DNA from: Caenorhabditis remanei
Taxonomy: Eukaryota; Nematoda; Chromadorea; Rhabditida; Rhabditidae
DNA length: 64,000 nt
Direction: 5' to 3'
Assembly: GCF_010183535.1 (NCBI RefSeq)
Contig: NC_071328.1
Span: forward strand, 6,386,001 to 6,450,000
Below are positions 45,551 to 58,700 of this stretch, piece by piece. How positions within the stretch are numbered: position 1 is the first letter of the stretch; every line of letters begins with the position of its first letter. The position numbers were made by a program, and so were the translations under genes. The notes below the pieces were generated by a model. The model was given only the letters and a program-made list of their open reading frames with translations. It did not search any database and was not told where the DNA came from.

Positions 45551-48500
45551 ATGGTGAATTTGTTCCCAAAAACTGTCGAATCCGATGAGGAGATGGAAGT
45601 TGACGAATCGGACGAGGAGCAAGTCCAAGATGAAGCTGTAACTGTTCGAAAGAAGAAGAAGATTGCCAACGCGGCAGAAGAATTCGCTCAAGATTTCGTT
45701 TTCGAATCGGACAATCTATTTGTTGATCGAGAAACCGAAGATCTCCAGAAGTATCTCAAAAAACAAAATCCCACGTCACTCGATGAGAAAATTGCTGAAA
45801 TGAGAAAACTGAAAAATACTGGAAGTGCAGTGGTTGTAGAGGATGATGACGTGGATAGAGATGAAGAAGATGATGTACAACAATTGGGTGGAAAAGAGAC
45901 ACGGGATACTGTCAGAGAGAAGAAAAAGAGTGGAAAATCGAAAAAGTCGAATGAAAATGACGATTTCTTCTCGGCACTTATCGATGGGAAAAGTTTGGAT
46001 ACAAATGTGAACGTCTCTTTTGAACAAATGAATTTGAGTCGACAGATTTTGAAGGCTTGCGCTGGAGCAGGTTACACGGATCCAACTCCGATTCAACAGG
46101 CTTGTATTCCGGTCGCGCTCTCTGGAAAAGTGAGTGTTTTATTCATTAAATTTAAAGAACTGACACAGAAAGTGAGCGATGTTAGGTTCCTGAAAAGTTC
46201 AATTTGTTGATATAAATTTAAATATAGATCTGACTAGGGAATGGCTCACACAATGTTTGGAGATACACAACATGATGTTTATCGTTGGAAAGCTGACGTT
46301 TCCCTGATTCCAAATCTATATTCAGTTTTTGCAACGGCGCTCCCAGTTTCGAGAAATCCGGCTCCAAAGTTTGGTTAAATTTTAGTGCTAAAACTTAAGT
46401 TGCCAGCCCGCGTGTTGAACTAACACGTAAACCCATTCGGGGAATAGATAAACCAGCGGTCGAATGGTCTAGGGGGTTACATGTGGGGGTAGGAGGTGGA
46501 CACTCTATGGTTCGATTCCTTGCTTTTTTCCCTTCTTTTTTTATTTTTGTAATATTAGTTTTTGGATCCCATGGTCATCACAATGTGTCAGAAATGGAGG
46601 TTTTGAAGATTTTCTTGTCCATATTGACCGTCTACGACGTTTTAAGAAAAAAATTTTTTTCAAGAAAATTAACTTTTCTGTGAGTCCATGACGAGAAGGC
46701 ACTTGGAATTTTTTTTTGAAAAATTTATCTTTCAAAGTTAGAAAAACAATAGAAAATTTGTTTGGTATTTGATTCCATCATGTTTACATGGTAGAGATCT
46801 ACTGACTACGACTAACTTCGAATCACCAAATATGAAGCAGAGTAGTTGCTTCACAAATGTATCTACCGGCGGAACAAGAAAAGTAAATTTCGGAAAAATC
46901 ATTTTTAGCTTGCTATAACATTTTCTATTGTTTTTCTAACTTTGAAAGATAAATTTTTCAAAAAAAAATTCCAAGTGCCTTCTCGTCATGGACTCACAGA
47001 AAAGTTAATTTTCTTGAAAAAAATTTTTTTTCTTAAAACGTCGTAGACGGTCAATATGGACAAGAAAATCTTCAAAACCTCCATTTCTGGCACATTGTGA
47101 TGACCATGGGATCCAAAAACTAATATTTCAAAAATAAAAAAAGAAGGGAAAAAAGCAAGGAATCGAACCATAGAGTGTCCACCTCCTACCCCCACATGTA
47201 ACCCCCTAGACCATTCGACCGCTGGTTTATCTATTCCCCGAATGGGTTTACGTGTTAGTTCAACACGCGGGCTGGCAACTTAAGTTTTAGCACTAAAATT
47301 TACCCAAACTTTGGAGCCGGATTTCTCGAAACTGGGAGCGCCGTTGCAAAAACTGAATATAGATTTGGAATCAGGGAAACGTCAGCTTTCCAACGATATA
47401 CATCATGTTGTGTATCTCCAAACATTGTGTGAGCCATTCCCTAGTGAGGTCGAAAACATTAATTCTGATTTCAGGACATTTGCGCCTGTGCTGCCACTGG
47501 TACCGGTAAGACTGCGGCATTCGTTCTCCCAATCTTGGAACGTATGATTTATCGTCCGAAAGGGGGCAGCTGTACTCGAGTTCTTGTTCTCGTGCCAACC
47601 CGGGAATTGGCTATCCAAGTGTTCCAAGTTTTCCGTAAACTTTCCACTTTCATTCAATTGGAAGTTTGTCTTTGTGCAGGTTCGTTATTGGGAAATATTT
47701 TCATTTTTATTCTTGTAAAAATGGAAACAAAAAATTAATAACAAAGAAAAGGGCCCGTTGGGAAGGTGGTTGTGTTGACAGAATAATAAATTAGGGAGCA
47801 ATTATTTAAATTCAAAACATTGAATTTCGAATTATGCAATCAGTAATTGGTGGCTGAAAGCGATGGCAAGAGAGATCCGGACCGATTCGGTGTTTCTTTT
47901 CCATAAACGGAAATGTAACCGAAGAGGAAAACGGAAAGAGTTGCTGAAGTGTAGAAGGCAAAGGTGTAATGAAGATGTTCAACTAGTTGAGAAGCATAGA
48001 TTGGAAGAATGAAATGAGTTAACCATTGGACCATCGATGCCAATCCAGTTGCCTTTCCGAGGTCGGTGAGCTCGACGGCGCTGGAAATGGGTTGCTTTGA
48101 TTTTAAGTTTCATGGATTGAAACACTATGCTGTTGATTAGTTCCTATTTTCTGAGCATAACGTCACTTAATGATTTTGGCATTTAGAATACTTACGTGGT
48201 GATTTGTGTGGAAGATTCGGCATAAGCCACTGCGTAGGCGGCAGTCTGCACTGCAGTGATGACAAGCATTTGGTGGAAACTGTCAGCAAATGCAGCTGAC
48301 AAATAACTGAAGAATAATCCAATAAGAGCAACTTGCAAAAGTCTCTTTGGACTGGCACGGCGTTGAACAATTGGCATGATGATGAACTGAACAGCCAGAA
48401 GAGATCCAGCCATTGTTAAAAGAACGTAGGCACTCTCATTGGTGTTGTGCATGTAGTTTCTGAGCAAGAAATTACGAGAAATCATCTCATAGCAAACGTA

Positions 48501-51500
48501 GGCTGAAATGAGAAGAGCACGGATGAGGAGACCCTCCATGAGAGCAGCGTTCTTGGAAACCATGTACCAATAGTCTTGTGGGCGAAACCTAGCTGAGGCA
48601 AGACGTGGAATAGAATGAGTAGTTGGAAGTAGGAAAAAAACAACTGGCATCATTGTTCCGGCGAGAACGAATCCAACGATGAATTGAGATGTTCTGAGAG
48701 AAGTCCACGCGGCGACTTTCGATCCTACGATTGGTCCGAAGAACATAGCGATGGCCTGAAATAGTGTATTCGATTATAAAGGTGATCAAAAAATGTGACT
48801 TGCGATTAATAAATCACCAACCTGTGGAATAGTCAATCTCATGAGAGCACTGGTTCTCTCACTTTCTGTGGTAACAGTAGCCAAATACATCTCTGCAGTT
48901 CCGTCCAATTGATAACCGAATCGAAGAACTTGAAGAAAGAAGAACGAATACCATGAACGTGCCATTGAAATTCCAGAATAATAAAGTGCAGTAAAGAATG
49001 CTGAGAACATGAACATGGATTGAGCTCCCCAGGAATCGGCGATTTGTCCGAATACTAGTGCTCCGATTGCGTTACACAAAGAACCGAATGCTTGAATGTA
49101 TCCGAGATCAGTGATAGTCATGACTTCCTCAGTGTCCCATTGAAGGAAGGAGAGAAGTGTGGTGGTCCATTGTGTTGCAAAGTGCCATAGTCCGAAGATT
49201 AGGCACAATACAAACATCACCTTCTGCTTTTTTTCGGACGACATCTTGTTGGGTTTTAGTTACTGAAAGAATAGAGAGCTTGATGTTTTTCAGCATATGA
49301 TAGTCTTGAGTTGGAAAATAGGTGGACGAATCGGTTCATTACAAAATAATTCAGGTGTCAAGCGACTTGAAGGTAATTATGTTATTGCTGGAATGGGCAA
49401 TCACGATTCTAGTAGTCTTTTTTTTCATCATGTTTTCTCAGCTGTAATAACTCTAAACTTCTACCACTATACTTCTATAACTTAATATTTCAGTCGTTCA
49501 GAAATGAACTTCTCGTCAATCTATTCAGTAGGTTCATATTCATAAAGTTTAATGGGACTCTACTGAATAAACAGTTTCAGATTATAAGAATTTCTGGTAC
49601 CAGTTCAATGTCAGAAATACAAAACAATTCATTGTATGAAGCGGATGTTTCTAACAAGGCTAATTATGATCTAACGTTTCCAAAACTTCTGCCTTTATAG
49701 CCAGAGATCATAAAATAATATCTTAAACTAACTAACATCATGGTTAACAAGAACTGCAAAAAAGATAAGAAACGGATTGGAAAAAGAAAGAGGAGGAGGA
49801 GGAAATAAATGGTGTGAGAAGAAGAAAAGAAGGCGATTGGCAGTATAGATACATACACAGGGCAAGTCCGTCCAAAGGCAGGATTCTTCCTCCCGTCGAA
49901 AACCCGCTGGGCAGCAGCCACGAATCTGGATTATTCAATGAAGACGACATCGTCTCATTCCTCTTTTCTCTCTCTTTCTCTGTCATTGATTCAGCTTCTT
50001 CTCAGAACCGTCACATTTCTCTATCTCACTCTGTGGCTAGGCGGCTGCTTAGTACAGAACATTATATGCTGATGCGGCGCTACAGGAAAAGCCCTCTTCG
50101 TTTCTTTCGCGTTATGCTTCGTGATTGCCGCGATTTGAACATGTAATACCTGCTGGTTGAGGGGCTTTGCGGGAAAGATGGATCTGGTTGTACAAGTGTG
50201 TTGTGGTCACATAAAAAGGGACCGTCGATTTTCGGAGGGGACGAATAAAGGGAAAAGAGTCGTTGCAAGATTTCACTTTAATCGTTTTTACCGAAAAGTT
50301 TCAAAAATATTCAAAAGTTAGATTCAAGCACTTTTACAGACTTCGGCATAATCCTTGAACTTATCTGAACTAGTCCGTCTGAAAGTCCGTCTTTCCAGAC
50401 AGCAGCCTGAGACAGCTGTGTTTGAAACATCTGAGATGCAGAAAGATTCTATAAGATCTTACATCTTGTTTAGTCTCATTTATCAGTTGCTAAGGTCGAC
50501 TGCAAGAACTCTGCGTCTTTTAAGATTTTGAACTCTCAGACAACTTGACTCAAATATCGCGAAACTTGAAGTTCTCCTATTGCTTGGAACTTCAAAAAAC
50601 TGTCACCTAGAAACGTGAAAAATCGAATTTCGTGATGACATTCACTTCCTACGCTATATCTAGAAAAAAATCTTGAGGAAATCAAACATTCAAAAGTTTT
50701 GTTTTCAAATCAAGGTATTCTGAGAACTAATAGTGGTAACACATAGTTACAACTACTAAATTGATTCGTATAGGTTCTTCTCAAATCCTATCCGAAAACG
50801 GATATGTCTGAAGAAAGAAGAAAAAAGGAAAAGAAAGTTGCAATCTGCTATGATTTTTGCATAGTATGTATGGATTGTTTTCTCCCTTTTTCTTTTTTTC
50901 TTTTCACTCTGTACAATCGGAAGATTGTAGCGATCCTCTCTTCTGAAGTAGAACAGGTTTCTTTTCTTCTCATCCACCCTCCTTTCTCTTGAAGACATCG
51001 TCAATGACCACCGCATCTCTTTTTCTCTTTACACATCCAATGTGAACAACCGATTAACAGCACTTTTCTCGACACGCGCATACATACTCCAGGAGGGCGA
51101 AGAAGATGTCCGATAGTTTAATGAAAATGAAAATAGGAAAATAGATAAAAGAAAGTAGATATAGACATTGAGAAAGAGAAAGGAATTATTAGAAAATCAA
51201 CCAATTCTGTAGTATTTCTGTAGTGGTAGACGATCGGAACTGAGGAATCGTTCAGAGTCTGTAGCGGGTTCAATTGGCTTGTCTGGAGATATGATAATAA
51301 GTTCTAAGATTATATAATTCTGAACTCGTCTAGAATCAGTTTCTATAAAATTCTTTTTTGTTTTATAAACCTGGATGCTGCAGAGGTACATAATGTTTTG
51401 TTTAATGAGAAAACCGGATACTATCAGACTGATGACGTAATCAAAAGCTTACGAAATCCCAAAAGATCAGCCTGTGTTCTATAAACAAGAAAGTGAGAAA

Positions 51501-54500
51501 GAGACGGAATGTTCTGCCATGAAAGCAATGTCTTCGAACACCTCGTTAAATGATTCCGAAGTGATAACATGTCCGAAAAGGTTCGCGATCTGTTGGATAT
51601 ACAGACTGATCTCTTCAGTTAGTCATTTTTTGAAGCTCGCGCCGTGGTGCTATAAACGTTAAAAGCTACACTTAAACATTGTTTATTGCAAAATAAATAT
51701 AAACCAAAATCTTCGAGTAACCGAGCTTGATAAAATCTAAACAAAAACCCAATATCTAATCATATTTCCCAGAGAAACCTGGCAAATACCCAGAACTGAA
51801 AACCATGGATGTTCCGAACTTTTTGATCATTACAACAGCTAATCCAGAAAGTGCAGCACTCATTAAACATAAAGAAACTACATCATGATGTGGAACAATA
51901 GTGCCGTGAACAAATGGAACAAGTAAAGTAGCAGCCAGTTGACTCATTCGAAGAACTGATGCCGCTGTTCCAGCCTTCCGTTTTCCAATGGCACCCATCA
52001 GTTGGGAGGAGAGTTCGCCGATGCAGATTGTCGCCGCAGCCACCTGCAACAATAAAAATATAACAATAGAAAGTGTGGATTGACCGAAGGAAAGAAGACA
52101 AACAAGGCGGGAAACGGAACTACCGGACGAATGTGTGTGGTCTTTGAGCCTTTTAGGTATCGACCTTCCTCAAAAATAAGCAGTCTGTTCGACGAAAAAG
52201 ATTTAGTTTGATCAGGGGCTGAAGTCAGCGAATGAAATTACCTAGTCGCCGAAGTACCATTTGCATCTAAACTGACATCTTCACTTTTTTGGTAACATGA
52301 AAAATTGATCACTATTTTTCCTTCGTCCGCGATCGTTTCTTTTCAACTCACCTGAACAGGCATCCCAATGAATAAATGAATTAAGTCGTGGAAGACAGCC
52401 AAATAGATATAACTTCCAGCCAACACCGAAAATGATCCAGACAACAATACTTGCGTTGAAATCACTGTTTGAAGTTTTGGCAACAATACAGTGTTCACCA
52501 ACACTGTAGTGAGACCCAAAGTAAGGAATAAGTTGTGCATGTTGTTAGGATCACGAATTGCACTAGAAGCCATTGAGTTTCTGAGTAAAGAGTCATAAGC
52601 GGTATATGGACCAGTGACCATCATAAGAAGCAAGGAATAGAGTTTGACATTGTCACTCTTTAATGCTTCAAAATATCCACTGAAATCTGGTACCAGGGAG
52701 AGATCTAGAAAAGTTTGAATATGACTCGAAGTTCAGCAATTTTCTTTATTCAATTACTCACTTGTACTTGGATTATCTGGGAAGCAGTTCCAAATAACTG
52801 GAAGAAGTGTGATAATTGCCAAGAATCCACACAATGCTTGAGAGATTTCTAACGATGGTGTTACGAAGAAGATCATCTGAAGTGCACAATAAGGTCCAAG
52901 AGCATATCCGATACTCTGTGGAATCATGATTCGAGTGATCAATCTGGTTCGCTTTTTGTAGTCTCCATCTTCGGATTCCAGATTCAGAATAGCTGCGTCT
53001 ATAATCATTTGCATATTATTGAACAGAAGAAGTGATTGGAGGAATATGTAAACGTAGAGATTCGTGAATTGACAGACGAGAAATTGGTAGAGGATAACGA
53101 ATGCAGAGGATATCATAGCACTGTTACGGAGTCCCATCACTTCAATCTGAAAACATGAAGTCGAAAACGTTTTCATTCGAATATTACCATTCGTGCCACG
53201 AAAAACGTTCCAATCAACGTGAAACTGGTACTAATTGCAGTGAGCCAAATGAAATTATCCATTCCCACTCCGGGCGTCAGATTCCATTGAACGAATGGTA
53301 ACAGTGAACGGGTCCATTGATCATACATGTGATATGCACCTGCAATTCCAGTCACTCATCTCAAAAATAAGTTCAAAAATTTACCTGTAGAAGCGAGAAG
53401 AGCAAGCTCATGACGGTGCTTCTCTCGACGGTTCATAGTTGAAAATGAATGAGGATTAGATGGAAAATGGGGATTGATACACGCCGCCACAGATGGCAAT
53501 GTTTGCTCAGCAGGGATTCCTAGGGAGCTGACGTATATAACAAAGGGGTAGAAATTCTCTTTTTTTGAAAAAAAAACCGATCAGGAAAAAAGTGCAAAAA
53601 ACTGATTTTGCAGAGCATGTCTCGAAATCTGAGTTTTCAAAATTCATTGTTTTTCAGGAGGATTGGATCTGAAAGCACAAGAAGCTGCTCTCCGTTCGGG
53701 TCCAGATGTCGTCGTGGCCACCCCAGGACGTCTTATCGATCATTTGCATAACTCACCAAATTTCAACTTGGGTTCAATTGAGGTAAGAAAAATTTAAATA
53801 AAAAATGCATTCTCTGTTCAATTTTCCAGGTTCTCGTTCTTGACGAAGCTGATCGTATGCTCGAAGAAGCTTTCCGTGATCAAATGAACGAGTTGATTCG
53901 TCTTTGTGCTGAAAATCGTCAAACTCTCCTTTTCTCCGCCACAATGACCGAAGAGATTGATGAGTTGGCATCCATGTCACTCCAGAGACCAGTCAAAATC
54001 TTCATCAATGAGAATACAGATACTGCTCTGAAACTTCGTCAAGAGTTCATCAGAATCCGTGCTGGAAGGGAAACTGATCGGGAATCGATGGTTGCTGCTC
54101 TAGTGACACGTACATTCCAGACAAATACAATTGTGTTCGTTCGTACTAAAAAGGACTGTCAAAGAATGCAAATTCTTTTGGGTCTTCTTGGTATTAAAGT
54201 GGGACAAATGCAGTCGAGTCTCACTCAAGGACAACGTATCGAATCATTGTCTAAATTCAAAAAAGGAGAAATCGACGTACTTGTTTCAACTGATTTAGCT
54301 TCTCGTGGATTGGATATTGAAGGAGTTCAAACTGTAATTAATATGAATATGCCAAAGTCAATTAAACAATATATTCATCGTGTTGGTCGTACTGCGAGAG
54401 CTGGTAAAGCTGGAAGATCTATTTCATTGGTTGGAGAAGAAGAGAGAAAATTATTGAAAGAAATTGTGAACTCGAATGCTGATAGAACACTGAAACAACG

Positions 54501-55223
54501 TCTTGTTGCACCGGAAGTTGTTGAAGCATATAGAAGAAGGATTGATGATTTGGAAGAGACGATTCAACAGATTGATGAAGAAGACAGAGCTGAAAAGGAG
54601 CTCCGTATTGCTGAGTCGTCTATGGCAAAGACTCAACATGCATTAGAGACCGGAGAGGCTGGAAATGAGAGAAGAGTTTGGTTGATGAAGGAGTCACAAG
54701 TTGGTAAGTTGTCAAAAATTATGTTTTAATAGTGATTTTATTATTTGAATTTTCAGAGAAACAACGAAAACGCGAGGAGAAACGTCAAATGAAGATTGAT
54801 GCCAGAAAGAAGGCAAACGCATCGAAGTCGTCTGAAGAAATAGCCATCGAACACGAAGCAGCATTCCACGTACGTGCCGCGAAACGTGCTCGTCACACGA
54901 AGAATCGCAAGATTCGTGCTGTCGTTGAATCAACTGGAAAATCTGGAGCAGGACGTCAACAGAACCAAAAGAAGGCTAATGCGAAATCATCACTTCGAGA
55001 TATTCCATTGGTGAATGCGGGCGCACGCGGAGTTCAGAAACCACAACAGAAGAATGGAAGTGGATTGAAGAAGAAGATTGGAGGTGGCGGAAAAGGAAAA
55101 GGATTCACTTCTGCACTTGCTTCGGTATCTCGTAAATCTGTGAAGGCCGCGCGTCATGGACCAGAAGATCCGAAATTCCAGAAGGCTCGTGTTGCTCATC
55201 GTATGAAGACAAAGAAACACTAA
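45551..55223 (+). CDS. ddx-27: DEAD-box RNA helicase DDX27/Drs1 orthologue
   Basis: Exons 45551-46129, 47475-47679, 53658-53782, 53830-54703 and 54757-55223 join in phase to 749 residues. An acidic, lysine-rich N-terminus precedes the Q motif (GYTDPTPIQQ), motif I (ATGTGKT), Ia (PTRELA), TPGR, DEAD, SAT, STDLASRGLD and HRVGRTAR. The C-terminal tail is a Lys/Arg-rich coiled coil (EKQRKREEKRQMKIDARKKA) ending MKTKKH. DDX27/Drs1 acts in the nucleolus in large-subunit rRNA maturation. The gene is stretched by two unusual introns: one of 1.35 kb with a palindromic element, and one of about 6 kb holding two antisense MFS genes. Confidence 0.95.
46234..47444. mobile_element. 1.2-kb foldback element with tRNA-like boxes, inside ddx-27 intron 1
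   Basis: Left arm 46234-about 46755 and right arm about 46920-47444 are near-perfect reverse complements, bounded by CTAGGGAATGGCTCAC and its complement. Each arm carries a Pol III-like A box (TGGTCTAGGGG, 46465-46475) and a perfect B box (GGTTCGATTCC, 46509-46519; complement at 47159-47169) followed by a T6 run. The acceptor stem does not pair, so this is a tRNA-derived or SINE-like sequence, not a tRNA gene. As transcribed in ddx-27 pre-mRNA it would fold into a hairpin of about 520 bp. Confidence 0.85.
47840..49244 (-). CDS. MFS transporter nested in ddx-27 intron 2 (first of pair)
   Basis: Exons 49244-48822, 48755-48196 and 48080-47840 join in phase to 407 residues with about 12 hydrophobic segments. 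Loop 2-3 carries the MFS motif FGQIADSWGAQ, and the second half has PIVQRRASPKRLLQ. The overall pattern resembles SLC22A18/organic-cation-like carriers; substrate is unknown. An acceptor-like TTCTTTCAG lies about 20 bases upstream of the ATG. The gene sits antisense within the large ddx-27 intron and is a paralogue in layout of the gene at 51756-53436, though the two have diverged a lot. Confidence 0.85.
49245..51755. other. Intron/intergenic sequence between the nested MFS genes
   Basis: 2.5 kb inside ddx-27 intron 2. It holds the presumed promoter of the first MFS gene. A minus-strand frame starting MSSSLNNPDSWLLPSG (49948 down) with a possible donor at about 49863 could be an alternative 5' exon, unproven. 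The rest is AT-rich without features. Confidence 0.35.
51756..53436 (-). CDS. MFS transporter nested in ddx-27 intron 2 (second of pair)
   Basis: Exons 53436-53385, 53339-53188, 53146-52762, 52704-52352 and 52043-51756 join in phase to 409 residues. The first exon encodes a short charged cytoplasmic start (MNRREKHRHELALL). About 11-12 hydrophobic helices follow. The loop motif typical of MFS (G.lADr.Grr) is not clear, so this copy is more divergent than its neighbour. GELSSQLMGAIGKRKAGTA near the C-terminus matches the family's late helix. Intron phases differ from those of the neighbouring gene. Function not known; both are probably solute carriers in membranes. Confidence 0.8.
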
Positions 55224-55735
55224 ATTCATCAGTTCTTATTAGTTTTTTCATATGCCTTTCTCGAATGTTTTCTAAATCAATTTTTGTTTTCATTGTTATC
55301 CTCAATTGTTTTTGTTTTATTCTTTTCTTTCTTCAAATCTCCACTGTTTTTTCAAGTTTTCCTTGTTGTTACAATACCATTTTATTGTTGTTGATTTGTA
55401 TCGGATACCCATAAAAATCATAATTTTCGAAGAGGTCGTGTTAATTTTGAGAAACGTTCGAGTAGATCGCCAGCAACAACTGATAAAACACATTGGGACG
55501 GACATTAAACTATAGAAATGCAGCTCTCAAGTGCCTAGAAAAGGAATTTTCCAGATTCAATTGTGTAATTCCATTTCAATAATTTCAACAAAAAGTATTA
55601 ATAATTTATTAGTGAAAAAAGAAAATTATAAGCTAAATCCGAATTATTAACAATAATATTAACATTTTAATTAATTAAATCGAGATGACATCCTTGAGGT
55701 AAGATCTGCTTTTTTCTGCTCCATTTGAAAATTGA
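55224..55735. other. Convergent 3' intergenic region
   Basis: AT-rich 3' UTRs of ddx-27 and the TSP1/mucin gene. No further features. Confidence 0.45.
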
Positions 55736-58700
55736 TTAATTGAAGTCTTCTGGAACTACTAGACTTGTCGATGACGATATGGAGAATCGTGCTCCTGGAA
55801 AAGTGAGATATTTTAAAGATTGACCATGCCCATTTTCAGACTCCTCCCATTTAAGCCCTTTTTCTTTCCCTTTTGAGCAGAAACTAACATGTTTTGGTTT
55901 GAGAATATTATCATAATTATCTTCCATTAGGGCAGATCTTGATTCGATTCTCTCATCCATTTGTTCCATTAAATCTCTCAAATCATTGATTTCATCCACC
56001 AATTCCTCTTTCTTCGTTTGAATTTTCAATTGTTCTTCTGGAATTGACGACGTCTTGATTCCGTATACCTTGGCACGATGCGCATTCTTTGCACGGAATT
56101 TTGGGAATTTTCGATTCGCTTGTTCCGCCGGAACGACCTCTCCGTAGTGAAGTTGAATGATCTTCGTACGATGGGTCTTGACACGATTCTTCTTTTTCTT
56201 TTGAGAAGGTTTCGGTTTTTTGGAGAGAATTTTGGTGGATGGAGGAATTGATTCAGATGGAGATGAGTTGTCGAGACGGAGGCGGAGCTCGTTTCTGGAA
56301 ATTAAGAAGTTGATGGAAATCTGGATGTGAGGATAGACAGATAGACATAATGGAAAAAGTTTTATGTGAGAACCGGATGTTTGGGCACAAGTGCGGTTTT
56401 GGTGTTTCCAATCTTTAAAACTGGACATCTCGACAAACCCGAATACTGTCTATTTTTAATGTTTTAAACACTCGCAAACTGTTTCCGGGTAATTCATTTC
56501 GAAACTCTTATCCAAGAACGCCCGGACATTTGAACAAATATACAGACAGACAGATACAGATAACACTCCCCCAGTCTCCAACTAACCCATTAGCAATTCC
56601 TTCTTCCTCAGCCGCTTTTGTCATATTTGCCAGCATCCAATCCAACGCGTGCAACGTGTCAAGTGATATCTCTTCTGGAATCGGGAATCCAGAAGATACT
56701 GTAGTTGTCGGCGGTGGAGGAGGCGGGGCTTGAGTTGTAGTTGCTGTCGGAATCATTTTTGGAATCACTTCTCCATAGTGAATGGCAGTTTTCCCTGAAA
56801 ATCATTCATATTCAAAGTTGTCCGATTATCCTGCTCTCATGTTTTCCCATGAAACTCCAAGACTAAATCACTACGGATACGCTCTTTTAACTTTTATATC
56901 CATCAGAGTTGAGAATTTCCAGGATCCAGTTTTTCAAAATTAAAAATACTGTTAACTTCAGAAACCCTAAATATTGTTCCAAATATAGCGGATTTCAGTG
57001 TCATTCTCTTTTTACCACATGTGAGAATTAGATTGAAACTAGTCGTTTAGGAAAAATTTTCTGAATCAGACGAAAACAGTGGCTGATGATTGGATAAGAA
57101 CTGAAAAACCGGTTGGAAGGAAGTTCTCATTTCAGACAACTGAAGTAGAAAAAGAGATGGAAGAATTGAAGAATCGATTGAATGGATTAGAGAAGGTTAC
57201 TCAAGAAAGATGGTTTGTTATTCAGAGTGTTTTCAGATGAAGGTTATCTCAAGAACTAAAGTATTCAAAGTTCTCAACTGAAGAAATTTCGGATAGAAAG
57301 TGAAAACTCTTTTCCCATTTATTTCTTATTACCAACCATCACTTCGTTCTGTCCAGACGCGAGGAATGCCCAACTGGATTCACAGTAACAATAAATGAGA
57401 ATTCCATGTTTCAAAAGCAAAAAATCACGAATTCGAACGCAAAATGCATCGACAACCATGGCTATGGAAAGAACGGAGTTCAAAGCGCCTACAGTAATCG
57501 AACCGATCGTTGTCGAAGTTCCCGTTCCCAGAGAATCAAGTTCATCGGGATTTTTTAAAGCTTCGAACTTTTTTGAAACTGAAGGACTTGAAGGACTTGA
57601 CTTGAAAACAAAGTGTGTTTCCGACTATTTAATATTTGAATTCATTTGTAAAAAGTGAAATTTATTTTTTAAAACTCACAAGGTTTCTTCGTAGTCATCT
57701 GCTGCTCCACCATCATTTCCTCCTCAAAGAAGTTGATCATTTCCGGATTCATTTTCTCAACTTTCGACGGCATACTGGGTGTCACCAATTCTACAGTATC
57801 CTCGGGGATTACTGTAGGTAGTCGTGGAGTTACACGCATTGGTGTACGACGTTGAGTTGTTGTTGTTTCTGTTGTTGTAGTAGTTGGAGCAGGTGTTGTG
57901 GTTGTTGTTGTTGTTGTGGTAGTTCGAGTTGTTGTTGTTGGGCGGGGAGTGGTTGTAGTTGTAGTAGTTGAAGGAATAGTTGTAGTCTTTGTAGTCTTCT
58001 GCATCTTTGTAGTTTTTGTAGTCTCCATTGGTTTCATCAACTCCTCAATACTTCCAAATACGTCCTCTGTGAATCCTTGATTTGAAAATTTCGGTCCATC
58101 CATTGAATCTGACAGCTTTTGCATTTCATCTGAAATCTCCATGACTTCTGGTACTTGTGCAGCTTGAGAATTCTTGGATTTAGCACTGAAAGTTCCTTCT
58201 CCTCTATTTTTTGGTGGCCGAGGAATCTCGTGTTCTTCCACTAACTTCTCGAACTCTTCTAGATTCTGCTTAGCCTCGGCGGCGTCAACTGATGCCTGGA
58301 AGTCCTCGATTTTCGAAAAGTCTTCCAGCTTTCCTTGAGTAGAAATCGACTTGTCCTCGTTTGTAATATCAGAGAAGAATTGGTCATCGTTCAAAAGTTC
58401 TGGAAATTTCAAAGCTTCCTCTCCAGCTTGACCAGCAGAATTCGGTACAGCGAAGGCTCTTGTTCTAGTGCCAAACGCCTTTGGTCTGGCACCAAACAGT
58501 CGTTCTGGAGTGGCTCCTGGGGCTCCGTCTTGCTCATTGACTGGTCGAGTGAGAAGCTCATGACTCATTTGAGTTGGTGGCAACAGCCTTGCTCTCAATT
58601 TCTCCTTTTCATGATCTGGCAAATGATTCAATTTTTCATCGATAGTCTCATCTGGATACAGTTGTTTCAATGCTTCCACTCGATCCTCTTGCCATGGATC

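Noticed and set aside
46450..46530. tRNA gene
   Set aside because: A and B boxes are present but the acceptor stem does not pair and no anticodon arm can be drawn with confidence. Treated as tRNA-like sequence in a repeat.
49664..50268. Possible gene between the nested MFS genes
   Set aside because: Overlapping frames on both strands, no domain. At most an alternative 5' exon, which I could not support.
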